A DNA stretch of 64,000 nt from positions 1 through 64,000 of the forward strand of contig JAEUKK010000176.1 in NCBI GenBank assembly GCA_016792625.1, read 5' to 3'. This document shows, in pieces, positions 25,335 to 34,159 of this stretch. This DNA comes from Deltaproteobacteria bacterium. GTDB lineage: Bacteria; Myxococcota_A; UBA796; UBA2385. Position 1 is the first letter of the stretch; each line of letters starts with the position of its first letter. Below the pieces are notes generated by a model that was not told where the DNA came from, did not search any database, and worked only from the letters and a program-made list of their open reading frames with translations. Position numbers and translations under genes: made by a program.

Positions 25335-26576
25335 ATGCGTCCCCCCCTCCACCCGCGGCCCGCCGCCCTCCGCCTGCCCTGGCTGGTCCTGCTCAGCCTC
25401 GCCCTCGCGCTGGTCGGCCCGGCCGAGGCCGCGCCCCGGCTGCGGGCGAGCGCCGCCGAGATCCCCGCCCTCGCCCGCCTGCTCGCCGCCACCGGCTGGA
25501 CGCCCACCCCCGAGCTATCGGCCGTCTTTCAGCCAGGGCACATCTTTTTGCCCACGCCCACCGGGCACCGCCTGCAGCTGGAGGGCTGCGTGGCCGCCGC
25601 CCCGCAGCGCAGCGCCTACACCGGCGCCCAGCTCGTCTCGCAGCTGCAAGCGGGGGTGCAGCTGCCCGGGGCCCGCGGCCAAGGCGGTTTTGTGCAAGAG
25701 CTGCGCTTCGCCGCGCCCGAGCAGCGCAGCCTGCCCGCGCTGGCGCTCGAGGCCACCCCGCGCTGCGCCGCGGCCCTCGCCCGGGCCGCCGCCGAGGGCG
25801 CCCCGCTGGATGGCGCCTACATCGTGCAAGAGGTCCTCTTCGCCGAGATCACCGAGCGCCGCTGCGGCAAGCTCGACGCGCGGGGCCGGGTGGTGGGCGT
25901 GGGCCTCGCCGGCCTCGAGGCCGAGGCGGCCTGCGGCCAGGTCAGCCTCGAGCCGGTGGCCGTGGCCTACCGCACGCTGCCGCTCAGCGCGCTGCGCGGG
26001 GTCGCCGTCGCCACCGTCGCGGTGGCTGACCGCGACGGGGATGGCGTGCCCAACGCCGATGACAGCTGCCCCGACGAAGCCGGCGCGCCCGGCGCAGGGG
26101 GCTGCCCGGCCGACCGAGACGGCGACGGCCTCGCCGATCAGCTCGACCCCTGCCCCGACGACCACGGCGGCCCCAGCGGCTGCCCGTCGACCCTGGGCGC
26201 CTCGGGCGCGGTGGGCGCGCTCCCCGACTGCGCCGACGTCTACGGCGGCCCGCCGCCCGCCGACTGTGGCTCACAGGAGCGGGTCTTCGCCCTGGCTCTC
26301 TCGTTTCGGCCGGGCCAGGCCGCGCTGCCCGCCGCCGGCCCCGCCGAGGCCGCGCTGCTGGCCGAGGCCCTGCGCGGGCAGTGGGGCGCCGCCCTGCGCA
26401 TCGAGGCCTGGGGCGATGGGGTCGACCCGATCACCGATCTGAGCCTCGCCCAGGCCCGGGCCGACGCGCTGCGCGCCGCGGTGATCGCGGCGGGCGCCGA
26501 TCCAGCGCGGGTGGTGGCCCGCGGCTACCCCGGCGCGCCCCCGCCCGGCGGCGCGATCACCGCCGTCCTGCGCTGA
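25335..26576 (+). CDS. OmpA-like protein with thrombospondin type 3 motifs
   Basis: 413 residues. A signal peptide (LVLLSLALALVGPAEA) and a ~220-residue N-terminal domain of unknown type with several cysteines. Two calcium-binding thrombospondin type 3 units follow (DRDGDGVPNADDSCPDE and DRDGDGLADQLDPCPDD). The C-terminal domain looks like a shortened OmpA peptidoglycan-binding fold (IEAWGDGVDP, LSLAQARADALRAAVIAAG, RVVARGYP). Probably links the outer membrane or periplasm to the wall. The usual OmpA Asp/Arg pair is only partly visible. Confidence 0.85.
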   Translation: MRPPLHPRPAALRLPWLVLLSLALALVGPAEAAPRLRASAAEIPALARLLAATGWTPTPELSAVFQPGHIFLPTPTGHRLQLEGCVAAAPQRSAYTGAQLVSQLQAGVQLPGARGQGGFVQELRFAAPEQRSLPALALEATPRCAAALARAAAEGAPLDGAYIVQEVLFAEITERRCGKLDARGRVVGVGLAGLEAEAACGQVSLEPVAVAYRTLPLSALRGVAVATVAVADRDGDGVPNADDSCPDEAGAPGAGGCPADRDGDGLADQLDPCPDDHGGPSGCPSTLGASGAVGALPDCADVYGGPPPADCGSQERVFALALSFRPGQAALPAAGPAEAALLAEALRGQWGAALRIEAWGDGVDPITDLSLAQARADALRAAVIAAGADPARVVARGYPGAPPPGGAITAVLR

Positions 26577-26637
26577 GCGACGGGGCCAGGGCGCCCTCCG
26601 CCGCGGTACAGGCGCCGCCCGACCGCCGGAGGCCCCC

Positions 26638-27369
26638 ATGTCCATCCCCAAGCGCTCGACCCGCGTCAGCCTCTGCATGGTCTGCGCGAACTCCGAAGAC
26701 ACCCTGCCGCGCTTTTTTCGCTGGGCGGTGCCCCGTTTTGCCGAGATCGTGGTCGTGCGGTCTGAGAGCCAAGACAGCACCGACGCCATCGTCGCCGAGC
26801 AGCTGCGGGCCCACCCCGGTCAGATCCGCGACTACTTCCGCAAGATCGACGACATCACCCATCAAAAGCAGCACTGCGTCGACCGCGCCACCCGGTCCTG
26901 GCGCCTCGTGATCGACGCCGACGAGCTCATCGAAGACACCGACTGGGACCACCTCGTCACCCAGATGGACGCGGTCGGCTGCGATATGGGCGGTTTTCCC
27001 CGCTACAACCTGCAGGTCGACGACCAGCACTACTGCACCGACTGGTACCCCGACGTGCAGGCCCGCCTGTTCAACCGCCGGGTCTACTTCAACAAAGAGC
27101 CCCGCTACCAGACCCACCACCGCATGGACGGCGCCCGCGGCGGCAAGGTCTTCCACGAGCTGCACATCTTGCACTGGGGCAACATTCGGCCCAGCCACCA
27201 GCTCGCGTGGAAGAGCAAGATGCGGGCCCAATATGCGGCCACCGACTACATCGAGGGCAAAGAGCTGGCGAGTTTTGAGGACTGGTTCAGCGAGCGCAAC
27301 CGCACGCTCGACACCCTGCGCGCGCCCCTGCCCGAGCGGGTCGCCGCCACCGTGCGCGCCTGGCGCTGA
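26638..27369 (+). CDS. Family 2-like glycosyltransferase
   Basis: 243 residues, soluble. It starts VSLCMVCANSEDTLPRFFRWAV, a GT2-type nucleotide-sugar fold beginning. It carries VIDADELIED as the probable D-x-D metal site and lacks a membrane anchor. It resembles small GT-A enzymes that modify surface glycans or lipopolysaccharide. Donor and acceptor are unknown. The ATG has GGAGG upstream. Confidence 0.85.
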   Translation: MSIPKRSTRVSLCMVCANSEDTLPRFFRWAVPRFAEIVVVRSESQDSTDAIVAEQLRAHPGQIRDYFRKIDDITHQKQHCVDRATRSWRLVIDADELIEDTDWDHLVTQMDAVGCDMGGFPRYNLQVDDQHYCTDWYPDVQARLFNRRVYFNKEPRYQTHHRMDGARGGKVFHELHILHWGNIRPSHQLAWKSKMRAQYAATDYIEGKELASFEDWFSERNRTLDTLRAPLPERVAATVRAWR

Positions 27370-27402
27370 TCATCGCGCTGCACGTCGCTCTGGCGGGCGG
27401 GC

Positions 27403-28311
27403 TCAGCCCCGCAGCTTGAGCGCGAGGCCGTCGTGCGCGGCGGTGATCGGGCCGCCAAAAACCTGCGCCGCCTCGTCGACAAAGGCCTGCTCGTCGATGA
27501 CCCGCTGGCTGAAGTGGGTGAGCAGCAGCGCCTTGGCCCCGGCCTCGTTCGCCAGCCGCCCCGCGTCGGCCGCGGTCATGTGGCCGCGCTGGCGGGCCTC
27601 GGCCTGGTGGCTGGCCAGGTAGGTGCTCTCGCAGACCAGCAGATCGACGCCCAGGGCGAGCTGCACGGCGCCCGGGCAGGGCCGCGTGTCCATGACCACG
27701 GCCACGGCTTGGCCGGGGCGGCGGTCGGCCACCTCGTCGATGCTGACGCGCTGGCCGTCCATCTCGACGAAGCCCTCGCGCTGCAGGCGGCCCACGGCGG
27801 GGCCGCGCAGGCCGCGGGCGGCGAGGCGGGCGGGGTCGAGGCTCCAGCCGGCGCGCGCCTCGAGGCGGTAGCCAAAGCTGGGCGTGGTGTGGTCGAGGGG
27901 CGCGCAAGACAGCGCCCAGGTGGGCGCTTCGGCGATGATCCCTCCGGCGCGGAAGGGGCGCTCCTCGACCCGGGCCCGCTCTTGGTAGATCGAGGCGTAG
28001 CGCAGCCGATCGACGTAGGGCTGGCCGCTCTCGTGAAAGTGCAGCTGCAATGGGTGGGGCAGGGCGTCGAGGCTGGCCCGCTGCAGCACACCCGGCAGGC
28101 CGAGGCAGTGGTCGCCGTGGAAGTGCGTGATGCACACATGGTGCACCCCGCTCATGCTCTGGTCGGCGAGGATGAGCTGCCGCTGCGTACCCTCGCCGGG
28201 GTCGAACAGAAAACCCAGGCCGTCCCAGCGCAGCAGGTAGCCGTTGTGGTTGCGGTGGCGGGTGGGCACCTGGCTGGCGGTGCCGAGCACGTGCAGGCTG
28301 CGGCTGCTCAG
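27403..28311 (-). CDS. rnz: Ribonuclease Z
   Basis: 302 residues. A metallo-beta-lactamase fold with the tRNase Z signature THFHGDH (62-68; H63, H65, D67, H68), an N-terminal LGTASQVPTRHRNHNGYLL block and later VMDTRPCP, CESTYLASH and LLTHFSQRV. It cleaves the 3' trailer of tRNA precursors. The first conventional start, GTG 28290, cuts into the first beta-strand. CTG 28311, with GGAG six bases upstream, gives MSSRSLHVLGTAS, the expected family start, so it is taken here. This is a rare non-AUG start by inference. Confidence 0.94.
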   Translation of the reverse strand: MSSRSLHVLGTASQVPTRHRNHNGYLLRWDGLGFLFDPGEGTQRQLILADQSMSGVHHVCITHFHGDHCLGLPGVLQRASLDALPHPLQLHFHESGQPYVDRLRYASIYQERARVEERPFRAGGIIAEAPTWALSCAPLDHTTPSFGYRLEARAGWSLDPARLAARGLRGPAVGRLQREGFVEMDGQRVSIDEVADRRPGQAVAVVMDTRPCPGAVQLALGVDLLVCESTYLASHQAEARQRGHMTAADAGRLANEAGAKALLLTHFSQRVIDEQAFVDEAAQVFGGPITAAHDGLALKLRG

Positions 28312-28481
28312 GGGGGCCTCCGGCGGGCGGGCGGCTATCGCGGGGCTGGGCCGGCCGCCCCGGGCGCGCGGCCCTGCGCCGGGGCGGCTCCTGCGGACAT
28401 GGCCTGATTTGCGTCATCTTCAACAGGAGGAGGGGCCCACCTGCTGCGCTCTGGTAGGCTCAGCCGCGCGGGGAGGTGCGG

Positions 28482-29636
28482 ATGAGCGGCGGGCCAGGTG
28501 GTGCAGGCGTGGGCGGTGCGCTCAGCGCGGGCGGCGACGAGGCGCCCAAGGTGCAGATCTTCGACCTGCTGCACTTCGCGGTCGAGCACCGCGCGTCCGA
28601 CATCCACCTGAGCACGGGCGAGGCGCCGGCGGTGCGCATCGACGGCGAGATCCGCCGCCTCGACCTGCCCAAGCTCACCCGCGACGACACCAAGCGCCTC
28701 GCCTACAGCGTGATGAACGCCAAGCAGAAGCTGCGGTTCGAGAACGACATGGAGATCGACTTCTCCATCGGGCTCAAGGGCCTGGCCCGCTTCCGCGTGA
28801 ACGTGTTCACGCAGCAGCGCGGGCTGGGCCTGGTCCTCCGCCAGATCCCCAGCAAGGTGCTCAGCCTCGAAGAGCTGAGCGCACCCAAGGTCTTTTACAA
28901 GATCGCCGAGCTCAAGAAAGGGCTGGTGCTGGTCACCGGGCCCACCGGCTCGGGCAAGTCGACCACGCTGGCCGGCATCATCGACCACATCAACCACAAC
29001 CGGCCTGAGCACATCCTCACCGTCGAAGACCCGATCGAGTTCGTGCACACGCCCGACCGCTGCATCATCAACCAGCGCGAGATCGGGGCGCACACCAAGG
29101 GCTTCGCCGCGGCGCTGCGCTCGGCCCTGCGCGAAGACCCCGACGTCATTTTGGTCGGCGAGATGCGCGATCTGGAGACCATCTCGTTGGCGATCACCGC
29201 CGCCGAGACCGGGCACCTCGTCTTCGGCACCCTGCACACCAACTCCTGCGCCGAGACCATCGACCGCGTGGTCGACAGCTACCCCCACGAGCAGCAAGAG
29301 CAGGTGCGGGCCATGCTCAGCGGCTCGATCCAGGCGGTGATCTCGCAGTCGCTGCTCAAGCGCATGGACGGCAAAGGCCGCGTCGCCGCCCACGAGATCA
29401 TGTTGGCCACCCCGGCGATTCGCAACCTGATCCGCGAGAACAAGCCGCACCAGATCGCCAGCATCATGCAGACCTCGAAGGGCGAGGGCATGCAAACGAT
29501 GGAGGACGCCTTGCGTGCGCTGACCTACAAGCGCGATATTTCGCCAAAACAGGCCATCGCCGCGAGCAACAACCCCAAGCTCTTCGACGACGAAGAGTCC
29601 CGGCGCCGCATGGGCGTGCGCCCGGCGGCGCCCTGA
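28482..29636 (+). CDS. pilT: Type IV pilus retraction ATPase PilT
   Basis: 384 residues. An N-terminal PAS-like domain, then Walker A GPTGSGKST (153-161), the Asp box EDPIEF, Walker B with VGEMRDLETI, and the His box LHTNSC. These identify the hexameric ATPase that depolymerises pilin and drives twitching motility. It is longer at the N-terminus than usual by ~20 Gly-rich residues. No other pilus gene is adjacent. The ATG (with GGGAGG five to six bases upstream) is preferred over GTG two codons before it. Confidence 0.97.
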   Translation: MSGGPGGAGVGGALSAGGDEAPKVQIFDLLHFAVEHRASDIHLSTGEAPAVRIDGEIRRLDLPKLTRDDTKRLAYSVMNAKQKLRFENDMEIDFSIGLKGLARFRVNVFTQQRGLGLVLRQIPSKVLSLEELSAPKVFYKIAELKKGLVLVTGPTGSGKSTTLAGIIDHINHNRPEHILTVEDPIEFVHTPDRCIINQREIGAHTKGFAAALRSALREDPDVILVGEMRDLETISLAITAAETGHLVFGTLHTNSCAETIDRVVDSYPHEQQEQVRAMLSGSIQAVISQSLLKRMDGKGRVAAHEIMLATPAIRNLIRENKPHQIASIMQTSKGEGMQTMEDALRALTYKRDISPKQAIAASNNPKLFDDEESRRRMGVRPAAP

Positions 29637-29659
29637 GCGCCGCCCACCTCGGAGCCGCG

Positions 29660-29980
29660 ATGTCCGCGCCTGCTTCCTCCGCAGCACCCTCGGGCGTGCC
29701 CCCCGCTGTCTCCTCCGCAGCGCCCTCTCCCCCCGCCGATGGGGCAGCGGCGCCGGTCGACGCCGCGGGCGCCCCTCCCCTCCCCTTGGTGCTCAACGGC
29801 CAGCCCGACGCCTGCGCCGCGGGCGAGACGGTGGCCGACCTGCTCGGGCGCCTCGGCCTGCGCCGCGATGGCGTGGCGGTGGCGCTGAACGGCGAGGTGC
29901 TGCCCCGCTCGGCTTGGCCGGCCCGGGCCCTGCGCGCCGGCGACCGGGTCGAGCTCATCCACGCCGTCGGCGGGGGCTGA
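29660..29980 (+). CDS. thiS: ThiS-type sulfur carrier with Ala/Pro-rich N-terminal extension
   Basis: 106 residues. The last ~65 residues are a ThiS ubiquitin-like fold (LVLNGQPDACAAGETVADLLGRLGL, ALNGEVLPRSAW, RVELIHAVGGG) ending in the Gly-Gly that is thiocarboxylated for thiamine thiazole synthesis. The first ~40 residues are an Ala/Pro/Ser-rich extension absent from standard ThiS. No thiG or thiF is nearby. The GTG of the cyclase gene follows the stop without a gap. Confidence 0.88.
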   Translation: MSAPASSAAPSGVPPAVSSAAPSPPADGAAAPVDAAGAPPLPLVLNGQPDACAAGETVADLLGRLGLRRDGVAVALNGEVLPRSAWPARALRAGDRVELIHAVGGG

Positions 29981-31564
29981 GTGGGCACACTCGACGTCGA
30001 TCCCGTCCTGCTCGAGCCGCACGTCAGCACCCGGCTGCTGCGCGGCTTGGTCAAACATTTTGAGGAGCAGGGCCTCAGCGAGACGGTCGACGCCATCTTC
30101 GGGGACTGTGGCCTGCCCCGCGAGATGATCGAGGCCCAAGACGGCTGGGTCAGCGTGGTGTGGATCGGGCGCTTCTTGCACGCCGCGGCCAAGCGCCTCT
30201 ACGACCTCGACGAGCTGCCGCCTTTTGAGCACCCCCTCTGGCAGCACTGGCGCACCGCCGGCCAGCGCAGCGTCTCGCGCAGCCGCCTCGGCGCCCTGCA
30301 CGACATGGCCCGCGCCCTGGGCTCTCCGCGCTTGGTCTACAAAAACCTGCCGACCATGGGCGAGCTGGCCAACCGCACGATCGTGCTCGAGATCGACCGC
30401 AAGGGCCCCGGGCACATCATCGCCCGCATGCGCATGAAAGAGGCGCGCTTCCCGCTGTGGCCGCCGCTGGCCTGGAACACGATCGGCCTGCTCGAGGCCG
30501 TGCCGGGCATTTGGGGCCTGCCCCTCGCCCACGTGCGCGTGCTGCACAGCCCTTTTGACCCGGCCACCCCGACCGACGAGCTGGTGCTTGAGGTGCGCTA
30601 CGAGGAGCGCCAGCCCTTCCTCATCGCCCTGGCGATCGCGCTGGTGGGCCTGGCCGGCGCCATGTTGGTCGGCTTGGTCGCCGCCCCCCTCGCCGGCTCG
30701 ACCGCGGGCTCGTTGGGCGCCTGGGCCGGCGGCGCGACCGCGCTGGGCATCTTGGCCCTGCGCGAGCTGCGGCGCACGAGCGCGACCCAAGAGGCCGAGT
30801 CGGTGCGCCTCGGCGCGCTCATCCGCGAGGCCGACCAGCGCTACGCCTCGCTGTGGGAAGAGCGGATGCGCCTGCAAGAATCGCTGCTGCACAGCCAAAA
30901 GTTGTCGCAGTACCTCTCGCCCGAGCTCGTGCGCCAGATCGCCGAGGACCCGAGCCGCCAGACCACACTCGGCGGCGCGCGCACCGAGGCCGCAGTGCTG
31001 TTCATCGATCTGGTGGGCTTCACCCCGCGCACCGAGCGCCGCGACCCGGTCGAGGTGCTCGAAGAGCTGAACCTCTACTTCTCGTTCATCGACCCCGCCT
31101 TCGCCCGCCACGACGGCATCATCGACAAGCGTATGGGCGATGGGGTGATGGCGGTCTTCATCGCCCGCCCGGGCGAGCAGCGCGGCGGGGTGATCCGCCG
31201 GGCGCTGCGCTGCGGGGTCGACCTGCAGCGCGGGGTCGAGGCCTGCAACATCGCCCTGCGCGCCCGCGGCGCCGAAGAGCTGCGCGCCCGGGTCGGGGTG
31301 GCGGTCGGCGGCCTCGTGCAGGGCACCATGGGCTCGCCGGCCCGCTTTGAGTACACGGTCATCGGCGACGTGGTGAACACCGCCGCCCGCCTCGAGGGCC
31401 AGGCCCGCGCTGGCCAGATCGCCGTCCAGGCCTCTGTCTTCGACGAGATCTCCTTAGAGTCCCTGCCCGAGGCCACCCTGGTCGACCGCCGCCACGTGGC
31501 GGTCAAGGGCAAGGCCGAGCCGGTCGACGTCGCCTTCCTCGCCCCCGCGCCCGTCGCGGCCTGA
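29981..31564 (+). CDS. Membrane-bound class III nucleotide cyclase
   Basis: 527 residues. A 200-residue soluble N-terminal domain (myxobacterial type, with WVSVVWIGRFLHAAAKRLYD) is followed by about two membrane helices (212-262) and a coiled coil. The class III cyclase domain has its metal aspartates in LFIDLVGFTPRTERRD and KRMGDGVMAVF, and the transition-state Asn/Arg in GDVVNTAARLEG. It should make cAMP or cGMP in answer to the N-terminal domain. GTG 29981 directly follows the ThiS stop, so the two are probably one transcript. Confidence 0.9.
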   Translation: MGTLDVDPVLLEPHVSTRLLRGLVKHFEEQGLSETVDAIFGDCGLPREMIEAQDGWVSVVWIGRFLHAAAKRLYDLDELPPFEHPLWQHWRTAGQRSVSRSRLGALHDMARALGSPRLVYKNLPTMGELANRTIVLEIDRKGPGHIIARMRMKEARFPLWPPLAWNTIGLLEAVPGIWGLPLAHVRVLHSPFDPATPTDELVLEVRYEERQPFLIALAIALVGLAGAMLVGLVAAPLAGSTAGSLGAWAGGATALGILALRELRRTSATQEAESVRLGALIREADQRYASLWEERMRLQESLLHSQKLSQYLSPELVRQIAEDPSRQTTLGGARTEAAVLFIDLVGFTPRTERRDPVEVLEELNLYFSFIDPAFARHDGIIDKRMGDGVMAVFIARPGEQRGGVIRRALRCGVDLQRGVEACNIALRARGAEELRARVGVAVGGLVQGTMGSPARFEYTVIGDVVNTAARLEGQARAGQIAVQASVFDEISLESLPEATLVDRRHVAVKGKAEPVDVAFLAPAPVAA

Positions 31565-31581
31565 ACCGCCCGGAGCCCCCC

Positions 31582-32094
31582 ATGCGCGCCGCGCCCCTGC
31601 TCACCCTCTGCGCCGCGGTGGCCTGCGCCAAGCAGCCGCCCCCGAGCCTGCGCGGCGCCGCCCACGCCGAGCTGCTCGAGTCCGGGGCGGTGCGGCGGGT
31701 CGAGGGGCCCACGCCCGACACGCCCACCCGCCTGCAGGTCTGCCCGGCGCTGCAAGCCCTGCGCATCGAGGGCCTGCAGCTCGACGACGCCGACGGCGAC
31801 GGCCATTGGCGCGTGGGCGAGCGCCTGCTCGTCGGCGCGGCGGTGGTGAACACGGGCGCCGCCTTGGTGCTCGACCCGGCGCTGACCGCCGACGGGCTGC
31901 CCCCGGGTTTTGGCCAGCCGGCCCCGAGCGCCGCGGTCCACGCGCTCGAGCCGGGGGCCCCGGCCCTGCTCCACACCTGGATCGACGCGCCCGACCTGCC
32001 TCAGGTGGTCGAGCTCGCCCTGCGGCTCACCGATGGCCGCGGCGCCGCCTGCCCCGGCGTGGCCGGCGCGGTCCTCCGGCTGGCGGTGGAGTAG
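31582..32094 (+). CDS. Predicted lipoprotein of unknown function
   Basis: 170 residues. Signal with LCAAVACAKQ (lipobox) and a mature beta-rich domain with a CARDB-like feel: DDADGDGHWRVGERLLVGAAVVNTGAAL, then LALRLTDGRGAAC. Possibly binds calcium at DADGDG. The ATG is preceded by GGAG six bases upstream. It may follow the cyclase on the same transcript (17-base gap). Confidence 0.75.
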   Translation: MRAAPLLTLCAAVACAKQPPPSLRGAAHAELLESGAVRRVEGPTPDTPTRLQVCPALQALRIEGLQLDDADGDGHWRVGERLLVGAAVVNTGAALVLDPALTADGLPPGFGQPAPSAAVHALEPGAPALLHTWIDAPDLPQVVELALRLTDGRGAACPGVAGAVLRLAVE

Positions 32095-32136
32095 GGTCCA
32101 ACCACCGGAAAAAAGAGGCGAGGAGCAGCCTGCGGC

Positions 32137-33972
32137 TCACCCGACCTGCACACCGTCCCAGAGGGCCAAGACGGCCTCGACCGGCGCGAGGGGCGCGCCC
32201 AGGGCGGCGGCCAGCTCAGGCGAGGCCGGGCCGACCAGGGCGTGGGCGGCGAGGCCGAGCCGGGCCTGCTCCTCGGGGTCGGCGGGCAGCGGCATCACCA
32301 GCACCTCGGCCTTGGCCCCGTCGGGGGGCGCGAGGCTGGCCGTGGCCCGGCGCAGGGCGAGGCGCGCGTCGAGGCTGCTCTCGCCGCGGGCGGGGTCGAA
32401 GAGCAGGTACAGCGACACGGCCTCGGCCCCGAGCACCGGCGCGAGCACCTCGGCGAGGAAGAGCTCGAGGCCCAAGGGCTCGCCCCAGGGCGGGGCGGCG
32501 AGCAGGCGCACCGGGCGGGCGCCGAGCGGGTCGAGGGCCGAGGCCGGCGGCAGGGCCTCGACCGGCACGGGCAGGGCCTTGGCGACCAGACCCCAGGACT
32601 CGCCCTGCAGCGCGCCGGCGGTGAGCAGGGCGCGGGCGCCGGCCACCAAGCGCACCAAGGTGGAGGGCGCGGGGCCCAAGGGGAAAATGACCAGCTCGAC
32701 GTCGCGCAGGGCGGCCCGGAGCAGCCAGCTGCTGCGCCGGGCGGGGTGGCGGGCCTCGAGCTCAGCGGCGGCCTCGGCGGCGAGCACGACCACCAGGGCG
32801 CCCCCGGGGCCGCAGAGGGGCACGGCCTGGGCGAGGGCGGCCTCCATCAATTCGAGGCGGGGGCGGTCGACCGGCAGGAGCATCGCGGCGCGGCCGGCGG
32901 GCTGCAGCGGGCGGCGGGCGAGCAAGGCGGGGAGGGCGGCGGCGCCCACCCGCTCGAGGCCCTGGTCGATGCCCTGCAGCGACCAGCGCGAGACGGCGCG
33001 GGGCAGCAGCAGCAGCAGCCGGCGGAGCAGCTCGCGGGCGAGGCGCTCCCACTCGACGCCCAAGGTGAGCATGGCCCCCGGGTCGGCCCCGCCGAGCTGG
33101 CCGACCAGCTCTTCTGCGGCCCGACCCAGGCGATCCCCGTCGAGCGAGCGGCGCAGGCCGGCGCGGCTGGCCAGGGCCCAGCCCCCATCCAGCGGACCCT
33201 CGGGGTCGCGGGCGAGGCGGCCGACCCGGGCGCAGGCGTGGGCGCGCACGGCGGCCTCGAGCTGGGCGGGGCTGCGGCGGGGCAGCGACCAGGAGAAGCC
33301 GGGCTCGCGCACCAGGGGGCAGCCGCCGGTCGACAAGCGCAGGACAGCGACCTGCACGGCCAGCTCGAGGTCAGGCTCGTCGCCGTCCCAGGCGGCCTGG
33401 GCGCGCAGGGGCCCGACCGGCAGGGCCACGGGCACCGCGCCGGGCACCGCCGGCCAGCGCAGGGGGGCGTCGGCGGCGGCGTCGTGGGGCAGCAGGTGCA
33501 GGCTGAGCACGTCGAGGGCGCTGCGGGCGAGGCCGGCGGGGGGCAGGCCGCGGCCGAGCGCGACGGCGCGGGGAGAGAGGCGCAGGCGGCGCAGCTGGGC
33601 GCTGAGCTCGGCGGGGGGCGCCCCATGATCGGCCCGAATGACGAGGTGCGCCGCTTGGACCTCGGGGAGCACCGTGGCCACCGCCGCGGCGGGGCCCAGG
33701 CCCGGGCAGCGCCGCAGGCGGAGGGCGGCCGCCCCGAGCAGCCCGACCGGCAGCAGGGGCGCCGTCAGCTCGGCCGGGCGCAGGTCGAGCACCCACAGCT
33801 CGGTGACCGCGGGCTGGCCGAGCAGCCCGACCACCGCCAGGGCCAGGGCCTCACCCGGCGCGTCTGCCACCAGGGCCACCGCCACCGCGCCCAGCTGGTC
33901 GAGCGCGCGCTCGAGCGCGGCGTCATCAGCGCCAGGGGGGCGCGGGGTGGCCTCGGGGGGGCGGGTGGGCAT
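32137..33972 (-). CDS. Large Leu/Ala-rich protein of unknown function
   Basis: 611 residues. No signal peptide, no membrane helix and no recognised family. Rossmann-like beta-alpha stretches appear in the N-terminal half (VAVALVADAPGEALALAVVGLL, VTELWVLDLRP), and similar units near the C-terminus (AEVLVMPLPADPEEQ, AHALVGPASPELAAALG) recall a glycosyltransferase-B fold. That is only an impression. The ATG has AGGT five bases upstream; longer starts would add an Arg-rich leader. Divergent from an FG-GAP lipoprotein gene. Confidence 0.7.
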   Translation of the reverse strand: MPTRPPEATPRPPGADDAALERALDQLGAVAVALVADAPGEALALAVVGLLGQPAVTELWVLDLRPAELTAPLLPVGLLGAAALRLRRCPGLGPAAAVATVLPEVQAAHLVIRADHGAPPAELSAQLRRLRLSPRAVALGRGLPPAGLARSALDVLSLHLLPHDAAADAPLRWPAVPGAVPVALPVGPLRAQAAWDGDEPDLELAVQVAVLRLSTGGCPLVREPGFSWSLPRRSPAQLEAAVRAHACARVGRLARDPEGPLDGGWALASRAGLRRSLDGDRLGRAAEELVGQLGGADPGAMLTLGVEWERLARELLRRLLLLLPRAVSRWSLQGIDQGLERVGAAALPALLARRPLQPAGRAAMLLPVDRPRLELMEAALAQAVPLCGPGGALVVVLAAEAAAELEARHPARRSSWLLRAALRDVELVIFPLGPAPSTLVRLVAGARALLTAGALQGESWGLVAKALPVPVEALPPASALDPLGARPVRLLAAPPWGEPLGLELFLAEVLAPVLGAEAVSLYLLFDPARGESSLDARLALRRATASLAPPDGAKAEVLVMPLPADPEEQARLGLAAHALVGPASPELAAALGAPLAPVEAVLALWDGVQVG

Positions 33973-34159
33973 GAGCGACCTGGGCGCGGGGGAGCGGCGG
34001 TCGCCTCGCGTATCCCGGCGGGGCGCCCCTCCGCGGGCGCGCACGGGAGCGCAGCCGGGAGGCCAGACCCCGGCCCGAGATCGACCGTGGGCAGGCCCCG
34101 CCGCGCGTCGGGCGCGCAGGCCTGCCCGGTCCGTGCGAAGCTCCCGCCGAGGAGGCGCC

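Noticed and set aside
28324..28481. Sigma-54 promoter before pilT (TGGCCTGATTTGC)
   Set aside because: The GG and GC elements are eight bases apart rather than the ten needed for the -24/-12 spacing.
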